From Mariluticola halotolerans (GTDB taxonomy: Bacteria; Pseudomonadota; Alphaproteobacteria; Rhizobiales; Devosiaceae): a stretch of 64,000 nucleotides of DNA. Positions 17,805-27,261 of the stretch are shown here, in pieces. The notes under the pieces are model-generated. The model saw nothing but the letters and a program-made list of their open reading frames with translations. It was not told the DNA's origin and searched no databases. A program made the translations under genes and the position numbers. The stretch spans positions 2,356,001-2,420,000 of the forward strand of contig NZ_CP090960.1 in assembly GCF_021611515.1 (NCBI RefSeq), written 5' to 3'. The number at the start of each line of letters is the position of its first letter. Within the stretch, counting starts at the first letter, position 1.

Positions 17805-18589
17805 GGGACGAGCACATCCTCGAAATTGAAAATATCGGCAAGTCCTTTATGCGCCAGGACAAGAGCGAACTGGTGGCGCTGGATGATATTAACCTGCAGA
17901 TCAAGCAGGGATCATTCACCTCGATCGTGGGGGCAAGCGGCAGCGGCAAATCTACGCTTTTGCGCATTATTGACGGCTTGCTGACGCCCAGCCAGGGCAC
18001 GGTAAAGGTCAATCGCCAGGTGGTGACAAAGCCGGGCAAAGACCGGGCCGTTGTGTTTCAAAACGATTCACTGCTGCCATGGAAAACCGTTATCCAGAAT
18101 GTGGCATATGGCTTGACGCTGTCTGGCATGAAATGGCGCGACGCGGCAAAGATCGCGCAGGGCTTTATTGACCTTGCCGGCCTTTCAGGTTTCGAGAATC
18201 AGTTCCCGCACCAATTGTCCGGGGGCATGCGGCAAAGGGTCAATGTTGCGCGCGGGTTGGCGGTCGATCCCGATATCCTGTTGCTTGACGAGCCGTTCGC
18301 GGCCCTTGATTCCCAAACCCGCGAAATCATGCAAACGGAGTTGTTGCGCATCTGGCAGCAGAGCGGGAAAACGGTGGTGTTGATCACCCACCAAATCGAT
18401 GAAGCCGTCTTTCTCTCGGACGAAGTCGTGGTGTTCAGCGCCCGTCCCGGGACGGTTCGCGAACGCATTCCAATTTCCTTGCCCCGCCCCCGTGATTTGA
18501 ACATCAAACGTTCCATGGAATTTGTGGGGCTGGTCGATCAGATATGGAAACTCATCGAGGACGAGGTTAAAGCCGCGACCAAGCTTTAG
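17789..18589 (+). CDS. ABC transporter ATP-binding protein (SsuB/TauB-like)
   Basis: The 266-residue protein has Walker A GASGSGKST, the signature LSGGMRQR, Walker B ILLLDEPFAALD and the switch histidine in LITHQIDEA. It energises the importer formed with the binding protein and the permease. Its start lies inside the end of the permease gene, which suggests translational coupling. It closes the module. Confidence 0.94.
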   Translation: MAQGVRDEHILEIENIGKSFMRQDKSELVALDDINLQIKQGSFTSIVGASGSGKSTLLRIIDGLLTPSQGTVKVNRQVVTKPGKDRAVVFQNDSLLPWKTVIQNVAYGLTLSGMKWRDAAKIAQGFIDLAGLSGFENQFPHQLSGGMRQRVNVARGLAVDPDILLLDEPFAALDSQTREIMQTELLRIWQQSGKTVVLITHQIDEAVFLSDEVVVFSARPGTVRERIPISLPRPRDLNIKRSMEFVGLVDQIWKLIEDEVKAATKL

Positions 18590-18661
18590 CTTTCCCGTTT
18601 TGGGCGCTGTTGCCGCGCATTTTGGCGGGTGGCTGTTTGCGCCTGTGGAATGTCTTTAATC

Positions 18662-18689
18662 AAAAAAGGGGCGCCCATAAGGGCGCCCC
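18662..18689 (-). terminator. Terminator of the sugar ABC operon
   Basis: GGGGCGCCC and GGGCGCCCC form a perfect 9-bp stem with an ATAA loop. On the minus strand it is followed by six T. It may also stop readthrough from the convergent module on the plus strand. Confidence 0.85.
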
Positions 18690-18715
18690 AGTCGCAGACG
18701 GAGGACCAAACCGCC

Positions 18716-19666
18716 TTAGAAGGGTGAATCCGGATAGTAGAAATCTTCAGCGTTTTCCGGGGTGATCAGCGGTGCGCCAAGGACATAGCGCCCCTGAACC
18801 GGACCGTTGGAGGTGAACTTGGCAACCGTCACGTCCATTGCGGTTGCAATCATTGCGGGCGGATAAAGCACATCCACCGGTACCAGTTCGTCACCTTCCA
18901 TGACACCCTTGATGATGTCCTTCATGCCGGCGCCGCCGACAATGAAGAGGTCCTTGTCGCGTCCGGCCTGCTTGACCGCCTCGACCACGCCAAGGGTGAT
19001 GTCGTCATCCTGGGCCCAGACTGCATCGATATCGGGGAAGCGGGACAAAAAGTCCTGCATGACCTCAAAGCCGTCATCGCGGTTCCAGTTGGCAAATTCA
19101 TCATCAAGCACATTGATGCCCGAACCCTCGATTTCAGCCATGAAAGCGTCAAAGCGCTCGGTGTCGATGACGGTGGGGATGCCGCGCAGAATGACGATAT
19201 TGTCACCTGACTGGAGGCGGCTCTTCATATACTCGGCCGAGATGCGGCCCAGTTCGGTATTGTTGCCGGCCACATAGACATCTTCGATGCCCGGTTCGGT
19301 CAGGCCACGATCGACCACGGTGATGAAAGCACCCGATGCCTTGACCTGCTTGACCGGATCGGTCAGCGGGCCGGATTCAAACGGCAATACCACCAGGGCG
19401 TCGATCTGTTGTACGGAGACGAGATCTTCCAGATCGCTGGCCTGATCGGAGGGGCCATCGGCGGTGACAATGATGATGTCGATATTGGAATGGGTCGCTT
19501 CCAGACGCTTTTCAGCTTCCTGGGCGTGCCAGTTCAGGCCGCCGGCCCAGCCATGGGTTGCAGCGGGAATGGAGACGCCGATCTTGATTTTTTCCTGAGC
19601 CAAAGCGGCACCGGTGGTGAGCAGGGTGCCCAGAGCCAGTGTCATGGCAAGTGTCTTGAGTTTCAT
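18716..19666 (-). CDS. Sugar ABC transporter substrate-binding protein (RbsB-like)
   Basis: The 316-residue protein has a signal peptide ending at ALAQ (residue 24), followed by the ribose-binding-family pattern: IKIGVSIPAATHGWAGGL, DLEDLVSVQQIDALVVLP, VAGNNTELGRISAEYM and the hinge-region WAQDDDITLGVVEAVKQAG. It delivers a sugar or related compound to the membrane complex encoded just upstream. GGGAGGAACC precedes the ATG. The exact ligand is unknown. Confidence 0.92.
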   Translation of the reverse strand: MKLKTLAMTLALGTLLTTGAALAQEKIKIGVSIPAATHGWAGGLNWHAQEAEKRLEATHSNIDIIIVTADGPSDQASDLEDLVSVQQIDALVVLPFESGPLTDPVKQVKASGAFITVVDRGLTEPGIEDVYVAGNNTELGRISAEYMKSRLQSGDNIVILRGIPTVIDTERFDAFMAEIEGSGINVLDDEFANWNRDDGFEVMQDFLSRFPDIDAVWAQDDDITLGVVEAVKQAGRDKDLFIVGGAGMKDIIKGVMEGDELVPVDVLYPPAMIATAMDVTVAKFTSNGPVQGRYVLGAPLITPENAEDFYYPDSPF

Positions 19667-19742
19667 ATCCTTGGTTCCTCCCTTGATATGCTGGCGTCGT
19701 TACAACGCCGGTCACGCCAGCCCGGGTGTGCCGGGCCGGAAT

Positions 19743-20768
19743 TCAGGTTTTGGGCTTGCGCCGGGCACTGATATTGGCGCGCTGCAGATAGACCGCGACG
19801 ATAATGATGACGCCCTGAACAGTGCCGTTGAGATAGTTGGAGATGATATCCGTCAGATTGAGGATATTGGCGATGGCGGTGAGAATCAGCGCGCCGATAA
19901 CCGTGCCGCCGACCCGGCCAAAGCCGCCCTTGAGCATGGTGCCGCCGATAATAACCGCCGCGATGGCCTCGAGTTCCCACAATACGCCGGTTGCCGACGA
20001 TGCCGAGCCAAGACGGGGCACATAGATGATGGTCGCCAGGCTGACGCACAGCCCCTGCAGGACATAGGTGATCGTCTTGATCCGGTCGACCTTGATGGCC
20101 GAATAACGCGCCACAGCTTCATTGGAGCCGATGGCCATGCAATAGCGCCCGAAGGCTGTACGGTTCATCAGTACCCAGCCGGCAATGGCCACCAGCACGA
20201 ACACCAGAACCGGTATGGGGACGCCCAGCACGGAATCGTAATAGACCGGGCGGTAGATGTCGCGCACCGGGGACTGGAGTGACAGGGTCCCACCATTGGC
20301 GAAATAGGTAACGAGCGAGCGGTATATGCCCATGGTGCCCAGCGTGACGATGAACGCCTCGATCTTGCCCTTGGTGGTCATGAAACCATTGATGAACCCG
20401 GCGCCGATCCCCAGAATGACGGAGCAGCCGGCCCCGATCAGTACCGTTGTCAGCGATACCCCGAATGTGTCGGCGGCCGCGTTCATGATGATAATCATCA
20501 TGCCGGCGATGAAGGCCGCCATGGACCCCACCGACAAATCGATGCCGCCGGCTGTGATAACAAAGGTCGCGCCGACCGCGATGATGCCGATAAAGGCCGA
20601 GCGGGTCAGCAGGTTGGAAATATTGCCCTCGCTCAAAAACAACGGGTTGAGCGAATAGCCGATGATCACCAGGATGATCAGGGCGATCAGCGGCCCGGCC
20701 GTCTTGAGATCAATGCGGGGTTTTCCTGCCGGTTTCATCTGCGAGGTCTCACGCGCTAAGTCGCTCAT
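19743..20768 (-). CDS. Sugar ABC transporter permease (RbsC-like)
   Basis: The membrane protein has about 8-10 spans and the RbsC-family motifs [15 protein letters not shown] and [30 protein letters not shown]. The ATG at 20768 was chosen because AGAGGAA lies just before it, giving 341 residues; a start 114 bases further upstream would add a tail unlike the family. It overlaps the ATPase gene by 20 bases, so the two are translationally coupled. Confidence 0.92.
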   Translation of the reverse strand: MSDLARETSQMKPAGKPRIDLKTAGPLIALIILVIIGYSLNPLFLSEGNISNLLTRSAFIGIIAVGATFVITAGGIDLSVGSMAAFIAGMMIIIMNAAADTFGVSLTTVLIGAGCSVILGIGAGFINGFMTTKGKIEAFIVTLGTMGIYRSLVTYFANGGTLSLQSPVRDIYRPVYYDSVLGVPIPVLVFVLVAIAGWVLMNRTAFGRYCMAIGSNEAVARYSAIKVDRIKTITYVLQGLCVSLATIIYVPRLGSASSATGVLWELEAIAAVIIGGTMLKGGFGRVGGTVIGALILTAIANILNLTDIISNYLNGTVQGVIIIVAVYLQRANISARRKPKT

Positions 20769-22299
20769 TATTTCCCGTTCCTCTGGGTCCCAGGCCCGCG
20801 GCATGGCGGACGATATTGTGTTCTGAAATTTCTGCGCCTTCGAGCGTGCCGGCGACATGGCCCTCGCGCATGACAACCACACGATGGCAAAGGCCGATGA
20901 TCTCCTGCATTTCCGAGGAGATCACGATGATGGATTTCCCTTCGGCGGCGAGGGCGGCGATGATGTGGTACAGTTGTTGTTTGGTGCCGACATCGATACC
21001 CCTTGTGGGTTCGTCGATAATGATGATGTCGGGATCGGCTTCCATGGTTTTGCCGAGCAGAAGTTTTTGCTGGTTGCCGCCGGAAAGCTGCCCCACATTG
21101 ACGGAATTGTCACGGGCGCGGATATCAAAGCGGCGCATGGCGCGGTCAAGGGCATCGGTTTCGCTGCGATCGTTCAGAAACAGGTTTTTGACATGGCGCG
21201 CGAGGGTGAACAGCGTCAGGTTTGGCCGCAGGCCCATATTGAGCAACAGCCCCTTACCCTTCCTGTCCTTGGTCATATAGACCAGACCTTTGGCAAGGGC
21301 TTCGCCGACATGCCTGAAATCGACCTTTTCGCCCCTAAGGGTCACCGTGCCTGCGCTTGGGGGTGCAAGGCCCACCGTTGCTTCAAGCGCTGCAGTGCGG
21401 CCCGAACCGATCAGGCCGGAAAACCCCAGGATTTCGCCCTGACGCAGGGTGAAGGAGACATTGTCGACGCCCGGTGCGGAGAGATTTTCAACCTCGAACA
21501 CCACCGGCGCATCGGCATCAGGTTCCTTTTTGGGCGGGTAAAGATTGGACAGTTCGCGTCCGACCATCATCTGGGCAATGGCATCGGCGCTCAGATTGGT
21601 GGCGTCAACGGTGGCAATCAGCTGACCATCGCGCAAGACAGTGACCCGGTCAGCCAGACGTTTGACCTCATCGAGTTTGTGGGAAATGAAAACAATGGCC
21701 ACGCCGCTTTGGCGCAGGCGTTCAATCTGTTCAAACAGCGCTTCGGATTCGGTGACCGAGAGGACGGCGGTGGGCTCGTCCATGATCAGTACACGGGCGT
21801 CGCGGCTGATGGCCCGGGCGATCTCGACCATTTGCCGGTCGGCGATGGGCAGATCCTTTATGCGGGCTGTCACATCGATATGCATATGCAAGAGATCTAG
21901 AATGCGGGCGGCCTCCCGCTGCATGTCTGTGCGGCGCAAAAAGCCGTTCCGGGTCATCTCGCGGCCAAGGAAAATACTTTCCGTGACGGTCAGATGTTCG
22001 GCGAGATTGAGTTCTTGATGAATGACGACAATCCCCAGGGCCTCAGCCTGCCCGTCAGGTGGCAGAATGGCGGGGTTGCCCTCGAAACGGATCGTGCCCG
22101 AGGTCGGGGCCTCAAGTCCGGAGAGGATTTTCATCAGGGTGGATTTGCCGGCACCATTCTCGCCAACAACGGCATGGACTTCGCCGGGCTTGATGTCGAA
22201 ATCAATGGAAAAAAGGACAGGCACCTCGCCAAAGGATTTGGAAACCCTTTCGGCAGACAGGATCGCGCTTGCCGCCTGTGGCGTGCCCTCCATCATCAT
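20749..22299 (-). CDS. Sugar ABC transporter ATP-binding protein (RbsA/MglA-like, two ATPase domains)
   Basis: The protein fuses two ABC domains. The first has Walker [10 protein letters not shown] and Walker [13 protein letters not shown]. The second has the degenerate Walker [10 protein letters not shown] usual for the second half of RbsA/XylG, with signature LSGGNQQK and [11 protein letters not shown]. The ATG at 22299 (516 residues) is preceded by GGGGAGGG. A longer start at 22371 is unlikely because that codon lies inside an operator. It is the first gene of the importer operon. Confidence 0.93.
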   Translation of the reverse strand: MMMEGTPQAASAILSAERVSKSFGEVPVLFSIDFDIKPGEVHAVVGENGAGKSTLMKILSGLEAPTSGTIRFEGNPAILPPDGQAEALGIVVIHQELNLAEHLTVTESIFLGREMTRNGFLRRTDMQREAARILDLLHMHIDVTARIKDLPIADRQMVEIARAISRDARVLIMDEPTAVLSVTESEALFEQIERLRQSGVAIVFISHKLDEVKRLADRVTVLRDGQLIATVDATNLSADAIAQMMVGRELSNLYPPKKEPDADAPVVFEVENLSAPGVDNVSFTLRQGEILGFSGLIGSGRTAALEATVGLAPPSAGTVTLRGEKVDFRHVGEALAKGLVYMTKDRKGKGLLLNMGLRPNLTLFTLARHVKNLFLNDRSETDALDRAMRRFDIRARDNSVNVGQLSGGNQQKLLLGKTMEADPDIIIIDEPTRGIDVGTKQQLYHIIAALAAEGKSIIVISSEMQEIIGLCHRVVVMREGHVAGTLEGAEISEHNIVRHAAGLGPRGTGNNERLSA

Positions 22300-22356
22300 A
22301 CAGATGCCCTCCCCGGCAGAACTGGCTATTGCTGCCAATCCGTGTATTGTCGGCGT

Positions 22357-22391
22357 TGTAAACCTTTTCATTCGCTGTGTAAAGGTTTACA
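22357..22391. promoter_or_regulatory. Paired LacI-type operators between importer and regulator
   Basis: TGTAAACCTTTTCA (22357-22370) and TGTAAAGGTTTACA (22378-22391) both fit TGTAAA-NN-TTTACA; the second is perfect and the first has one mismatch. Their centres are 21 bases apart, two helical turns. They lie between the importer operon and the divergent LacI gene, so the regulator probably controls both. Confidence 0.75.
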
Positions 22392-22485
22392 TTGGGGGTG
22401 AAATGACAGATTTAAGCTGCATTTCCAGCTTCTGGTGATAGAAGACCCCATCGCGTGACCGCTGCAAGGAGGCTTTGGGAGCCTT

Positions 22486-23535
22486 TTGTGCAGCTCGGGG
22501 AGTGTGGCGTTGAACAAGCACAATGTTGCGACCATCGAAGATGTGGCCCAGATTGCCGGGGTGTCGATTGCCACTGTGAGCCGGGCCATCCATACACCCG
22601 CCAAAGTGGCTGACACGACACGGCGCAAGGTGCTCGAGGCGGTGGCGCAAACCGGTTATACGGCCAATGCCATGGCGCGCAGCCTCAGGATGCGCCGCTC
22701 CAACATGATTTTGATTCTGGCGCCGGATGTGGGCGACCCGAATTTTTCCAATATTCTGGTGGGGCTGGAAACCGAGGCCTCCAAGCGCGGCTATGGTGTA
22801 TTGATTGGCAATACCCAGAATGATCCGGCCCGTGAAGCGGATTATCTTGGTTTTATCGCGTCCAACAAGGCGGACGGGCTGATTCTTTTGACCGGGCACT
22901 TGCCGTTCGGGCTGGCGGAGAATGGCGGGGCTGCCAAATTGCCGCCGGTGGTGGCGGTCAATGAGCCGGTGCGCAATGCGGATGTGCCTTTTGTGGGGGT
23001 GGATAATTTCGCCGGGGCGCGGATTGCGACCGATTACCTGATTGCCCAGGGCCATCGGCGCATCGCCTTTATCGGCCATTCAACCTCGAAAATGGTCTCC
23101 ATGCTGCGCGAGGAGGGTTATCGCGGTTCCCTGGCTTCTGCCGGGATTGCGGTTGATCCGGCTCTGGTGCTCGATGGGGAGGGGACGACTGAAAGCGGCC
23201 GGGCGGCGGTTGAGCACATGTTCGTGCGCGACCATCTGCCGACGGCCTTCTTTTGCGTCAATGATGCGACGGCCCTTGGGGTGTTTATCGCGCTATCGGC
23301 GCGTGGCTATGAATTGCCGCGTGATTTCTCGGTCATGGGGTTTGACGATATTTCGCTGGCCAGTTTCGTCACGCCATCGCTGACAACCATGAAGCAGCCC
23401 CGGTTGAACATTGGGGAGGCGGCGATGGAACTGTTGCTGACGCTGCTGGAAGACAAGAAACCGCATTCACGTGAAATGCTGTTGCGCTCCGAGCTGATCG
23501 TGCGCAATTCCGTGCGTACGATCACCAGTGTCTAG
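22486..23535 (+). CDS. LacI-family transcriptional regulator
   Basis: The protein starts with a LacI helix-turn-helix (ATIEDVAQIAGVSIATVSRAI, with the hinge helix NAMARSLRM), followed by the periplasmic-binding-like effector domain (LILAPDVGDPNFSNILVGL, VAVNEPVRNADVPFVGVDN, SVMGFDDISLASFVTPSLTT). Starts are ambiguous: GTG 22486 follows AAGGAGG at a long spacing of 13 bases, and TTG 22510 follows GGGGAG at 7 bases; the shorter form would begin LNKHNVATIE. It probably represses the sugar importer. Confidence 0.92.
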   Translation: MCSSGSVALNKHNVATIEDVAQIAGVSIATVSRAIHTPAKVADTTRRKVLEAVAQTGYTANAMARSLRMRRSNMILILAPDVGDPNFSNILVGLETEASKRGYGVLIGNTQNDPAREADYLGFIASNKADGLILLTGHLPFGLAENGGAAKLPPVVAVNEPVRNADVPFVGVDNFAGARIATDYLIAQGHRRIAFIGHSTSKMVSMLREEGYRGSLASAGIAVDPALVLDGEGTTESGRAAVEHMFVRDHLPTAFFCVNDATALGVFIALSARGYELPRDFSVMGFDDISLASFVTPSLTTMKQPRLNIGEAAMELLLTLLEDKKPHSREMLLRSELIVRNSVRTITSV

Positions 23536-24113
23536 TCGGTGAAGCGGCGCAAGGCTTCGTTTTCTTCGCTTTTCACCGGGGCGAGATCGCCCAGAATGGC
23601 ATTGAGCAGCAAACGCCCTTCAAGGGTGGCCACGATATTACGGGAATGGCCTTCGGCAACGCCGGGGGGCACTTCGCGTTCTTCATAGGTGCGCGCGGTG
23701 AGAACCTCGACAAGGGTCAGATAGTAGGATTGCACCGAGGCCCGGAATTCGGGCAGGCGGGAAATGGCCTCAAAGAACATGGCGAAATACCGTGCCATAT
23801 CGATATCAGCGCGATTGGCAACGTCCTGGGGCAGGCTGGCATAATGATCTGCCAGAATGAGCCGGATATCCCGCAGGGGGAGTTGCGCCATTTTGTCGAA
23901 ATCGGTCGCCTCGAGCGGCTGGATGAAAAATGTCGAGATGATCTCGGCGTAGATTTCATCCTTGCTTTTGAAGTGGTGATAAAATGCGCCCTTGGACAGA
24001 CCGGACTTTTGCAAAATCTGATTAACCCCGGTGCCATCAAAGCCGTGGTTGAGAAACAGCTCAAAAGCCGCAGCAACAATGCGCTCGCGCGTGGTTGGGG
24101 CAATGGCGTCCAT
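23532..24113 (-). CDS. TetR-family transcriptional regulator
   Basis: The 193-residue protein has an N-terminal TetR helix-turn-helix (TRERIVAAAFELFLNHGFDG, then ILQKSGLSKGAFYHHFKSKDEIY). The C-terminal ligand domain is divergent, as usual. The ATG at 24113 was preferred because GGGAG precedes it and because an earlier start at 24176 would place a TetR-type operator inside the gene. Its stop codon overlaps that of the convergent LacI gene. It may regulate itself or the upstream dehydrogenase. Confidence 0.9.
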   Translation of the reverse strand: MDAIAPTTRERIVAAAFELFLNHGFDGTGVNQILQKSGLSKGAFYHHFKSKDEIYAEIISTFFIQPLEATDFDKMAQLPLRDIRLILADHYASLPQDVANRADIDMARYFAMFFEAISRLPEFRASVQSYYLTLVEVLTARTYEEREVPPGVAEGHSRNIVATLEGRLLLNAILGDLAPVKSEENEALRRFTD

Positions 24114-24149
24114 AAGCAAACTCCCTGCGGCAATTGAATAATACTTTGC

Positions 24150-24163
24150 AGACCGCCCGGTCT
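24150..24163. promoter_or_regulatory. Candidate TetR operator
   Basis: AGACCGCCCGGTCT is a perfect 6-base-arm palindrome with a 2-base centre, 36 bases upstream of the TetR start. The form AGACCG-N2-CGGTCT is common for TetR-family autoregulation. Confidence 0.6.
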
Positions 24164-24195
24164 TTACCTCTTTCATATTAGCGACGTCAAATCAA

Positions 24196-24227
24196 CAACG
24201 GGTAAATACACGGGTATTTATCCGTTG
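24196..24227. terminator. Hairpin after the 2-hydroxyacid dehydrogenase gene
   Basis: CAACGGGTAAATAC pairs with GTATTTATCCGTTG across all 14 positions (one G-T) with a 4-base loop. It lies 32 bases beyond the dehydrogenase stop and before the TetR promoter. There is no U-run, so it may instead be an operator. Confidence 0.45.
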
Positions 24228-24258
24228 ATGGATGTTTTAACTGATTTGAATGCTCATG

Positions 24259-27087
24259 TTATGCTGGCGGGCGGCTGACATATTCAAGCAGGCTGGCAAG
24301 GCCGACAAACGGGATGCCGAGATGATCGCTGAGGCCGGTGGCGCAAGTGGTCACCGTGGAAATGCCGATCCGGCAGGTGTCCGGTACATCGTTTTTGGCA
24401 AAACGCAGGGCATGCGCGTTGAGCTCAGGCTGATACATGCCCTTGTCACCGGCATAGCCGCAACAGGTGACCGAAGACAAGACAGCAATTTCCTTTGCAC
24501 AGGCCTTTACCAGCGCCTCGGTGATGGGCTGTTCGTTCATCCGCTGGGCCGAGCAATTGTGATGGATGGCCACAACCGGCAGGGGCTGGGTGATCGCGAG
24601 ATGCGGCAAGACGTTTTGTAGCAGGAATTCGGCACTGTCGGCGACAGGCAGACCGTCATGCTTGAGGTGCAGCGAACAGGTCGACATGTCGGTGACCATG
24701 GGCAGGCTATTGTCCGGATTGACCGCTTGAAGGCTCGTTTGCAGCTTGCTACCGACTTTTTCCGCTTCTTGCGGAAAGCCTTTTGACTGGAAGGGCTGGC
24801 CGCAACACTGGCCGTTCAGATTGTCGGGCAATACCGGCTCATAGCCGGCGCGGGTCAAAAGGGCCAGCATGGCTTCTGTCACGGGCAGCAGATCAAGATC
24901 TGTTTTGGGGGCACCGAACATGCGCGACGCACAGGCGGGAAAATAAACGATTTTGCCCCGTGGTGCCTTGGTATTCGCTGCAGGCTGTTTGGGGGTGCCG
25001 GGGCCGGGCTTGAGATTGCGATTGGGTTTGGGAATCTTATGACCTGAAAACGCATTGAGGGCCCCGGAAACCGAATCGACAATGCCATCACCCACAATAT
25101 TGCGCGCCACGCCCTGGGCGGCGACGCCGGTGCGCATCAGCGTTTCGATCGTGCCGGTATGATCGGCCATGAAACCGGCAATTGCATTAGCAGAGCCGGA
25201 ACGTTTGCGGTCGCGCCGTCCCAGAATCATTGTCCCGGTTTCAATACCGACCGGACAGCGGGTGGAACAGAGATTGCACGCCGCGCAGGTGTCCATGCCC
25301 GCATGGACAAAGCCTTGTTCGAGGGCTGCCAGCAGGTCATTGCCATTGCCTTCACGTTCCAGCCGCGCCTGTTCGCGGGTGACGACAATGCGCTGACGTG
25401 GTGACAGGGTGAGGCCAGCCGAGGGACAGGCGGGTTCGCAAAAGCCGCATTCAATGCAGAGATCGACAATATCGTCGGCCACTGCCATTTCCTTGGTGTC
25501 CTTCAGGTGCAGTTGCGGATCGTCATTGAGCATGACGCCGGGGTTGAGCAGCTTTTCACCGTCCAGCAAATCCTTGATGCGGTGCATCAGGCCATAGGCG
25601 CGTTTGCCCCATTCCTGTTCGACAAAGGGCGCGATAGCGCGGCCGGTGCCGTGCTCGGCTTTCAGGGAGCCTTGATAATCTACCGAGACAAGCCGGGCGA
25701 GATCGGCCGAGAACGCATCGAAACGGGCGACTTCACTGGGATTGGTGAAATCGGTATGCATCTGGAAATGCAGGTTGCCCGCAAGCGCATGCCCGAAAAT
25801 AATGCCATCTTCATAGCCATGCCTGTCGAGGGTCTCGCGCAGATCCCCCACCGCGTCGGCGAGGCGATGGATGGGCACGGCGACATCTTCGGTCAGCATG
25901 ACGGTGCCTTTGGGCCGGCCGGAGCTGCCCGAGGCGAACAGACCCTTGCGCACATCCCAAAGCCCGGCCTGCAATGCGGGGTCCTTGGTGAATTGCGGGG
26001 TAGAGAGTGCGCCAACTGCCATCAGGGCTGCGGAGGCTTTGGCCACTTCCGCGTCCAGCGCTGCGTCGGTTTCGGCCATGATCTCGATGAGAACGGCGGG
26101 CGAGGTATCGTTGAGCAGCGGCAGGAAGGGCTGCATGGCCGGCTGATCCTCGACTGTTGCGAGGGCCCGGCGTTCCATAAATTCAGCGGCGGAAACGCCG
26201 GCATGATGAGCCGCCTCAACGCCCTGCGCTGCCTTGTGATTGGAGGGGAAGGGCACTAGCGCCGTGGCTTTGTGCGGATGGTCGGGCACGGTATTATAGG
26301 TAATCTCGGAGACGAAGCCGAGCGTGCCTTCCGAGCCGACAATCAGATGGGTCAGGATATCGATGGGATCATCGAAATCGGCCAGTGCATTGATCGAATA
26401 GCCAACGGTATTCTTGATGGCATATTTGCGCCGGATCAGATCGATCAGTTCATTGTCGCGTTTGACCTCGGCGGAAAGCTTTTCCAGCCCTTCAATGATA
26501 TCAGGGCGTTTGAGGCGGAAGGCGTCGCGGGAAGCGGGGTCGCCGCTGTCGAGCAAAGTGCCATCGGTCAGGATGATCCGCAGCCGGTGCATGGTGTGAT
26601 AGGTGTTTTGCACCACGCCGCAGCACATGCCGGAGGAATTATTGGAGACAACGCCGCCGATCTTGCAGGTCGCCTGGCTGGCGGGGTCCGGGCCGATCTT
26701 GCGGTCAAAGGGTTTCAGCGCCTTGTTGGCATTGGCAACGATAATGGCGGGGCCAAGGGTCACCCTTTGGCCTTCGTCGAGGATCTCGACCTTGCGCCAG
26801 CCATCACCAAGCACGCAAAGCACCCCATCGGTAATCGCCTGACCGGAAAGCGAGGTTCCCGCTGCGCGAAAGGTCACGGGCAGGTTTTCGGCGCGGGCCG
26901 CCTTGATCACGGCGCGCACTTCGTCCTCGGTATTGACGATGACCACAAGGGCCGGGACGAGGCGAAAATAGCTGGCATCACCTGAATAGGCATAGGTATA
27001 GAGCGGGTCGGTCTTGATGCGCGCAGCCGGAATATCCGCCTCGAGCCGCTTTGCGGCGCGTTGGCCGGCCAGTTTCTTCTCGCTCAT
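24259..27087 (-). CDS. Fused FAD and Fe-S 2-hydroxyacid dehydrogenase (D-lactate/D-2-hydroxyglutarate type)
   Basis: The 942-residue protein joins two parts found as separate subunits in glycolate oxidase (GlcD and GlcF). Residues about 40-500 form a PCMH-type FAD domain (VTFRAAGTSLSGQA) and its oxidase C-domain. From about 540 there are two 4Fe-4S motifs, CIECGFCEPACP and CAACNLCSTRCP, and then the CCG repeats of GlcF-like proteins (CCGQPF, CCGYAGDKG). It probably oxidises a D-2-hydroxyacid and passes electrons to the respiratory chain. The substrate is not determined. It lies beside a TetR regulator. Confidence 0.9.
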   Translation of the reverse strand: MSEKKLAGQRAAKRLEADIPAARIKTDPLYTYAYSGDASYFRLVPALVVIVNTEDEVRAVIKAARAENLPVTFRAAGTSLSGQAITDGVLCVLGDGWRKVEILDEGQRVTLGPAIIVANANKALKPFDRKIGPDPASQATCKIGGVVSNNSSGMCCGVVQNTYHTMHRLRIILTDGTLLDSGDPASRDAFRLKRPDIIEGLEKLSAEVKRDNELIDLIRRKYAIKNTVGYSINALADFDDPIDILTHLIVGSEGTLGFVSEITYNTVPDHPHKATALVPFPSNHKAAQGVEAAHHAGVSAAEFMERRALATVEDQPAMQPFLPLLNDTSPAVLIEIMAETDAALDAEVAKASAALMAVGALSTPQFTKDPALQAGLWDVRKGLFASGSSGRPKGTVMLTEDVAVPIHRLADAVGDLRETLDRHGYEDGIIFGHALAGNLHFQMHTDFTNPSEVARFDAFSADLARLVSVDYQGSLKAEHGTGRAIAPFVEQEWGKRAYGLMHRIKDLLDGEKLLNPGVMLNDDPQLHLKDTKEMAVADDIVDLCIECGFCEPACPSAGLTLSPRQRIVVTREQARLEREGNGNDLLAALEQGFVHAGMDTCAACNLCSTRCPVGIETGTMILGRRDRKRSGSANAIAGFMADHTGTIETLMRTGVAAQGVARNIVGDGIVDSVSGALNAFSGHKIPKPNRNLKPGPGTPKQPAANTKAPRGKIVYFPACASRMFGAPKTDLDLLPVTEAMLALLTRAGYEPVLPDNLNGQCCGQPFQSKGFPQEAEKVGSKLQTSLQAVNPDNSLPMVTDMSTCSLHLKHDGLPVADSAEFLLQNVLPHLAITQPLPVVAIHHNCSAQRMNEQPITEALVKACAKEIAVLSSVTCCGYAGDKGMYQPELNAHALRFAKNDVPDTCRIGISTVTTCATGLSDHLGIPFVGLASLLEYVSRPPA

Positions 27088-27200
27088 TGTAAGCTCCTCT
27101 TCCGGCTAACTTGTAGCGCAACATTAAAAGATGTTGAACTCCCCGGCGGTGGAAATTTGCCGGGGCAGGCGGGGATCATAACCGGTCAAAGGCAGCAATG

Positions 27201-27232
27201 AAAAAACCCCGGACCTTGCGGGCCGGGGTTTT
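27201..27232 (-). terminator. Terminator of the ribosomal-protein operon
   Basis: AAAACCCCGG (27203-27212) pairs with CCGGGGTTTT (27223-27232). On the minus strand the stem is followed by six T. It lies 30 bases past rplS. Confidence 0.85.
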
Positions 27233-27261
27233 AAAACAGTCAGGCGTCAAAGCTTGAAGCG

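Noticed and set aside
12268-18600. Integrated element with attachment sites at tRNA-Gly
   Set aside because: No second copy of the tRNA 3' end and no integrase gene is seen in the window.
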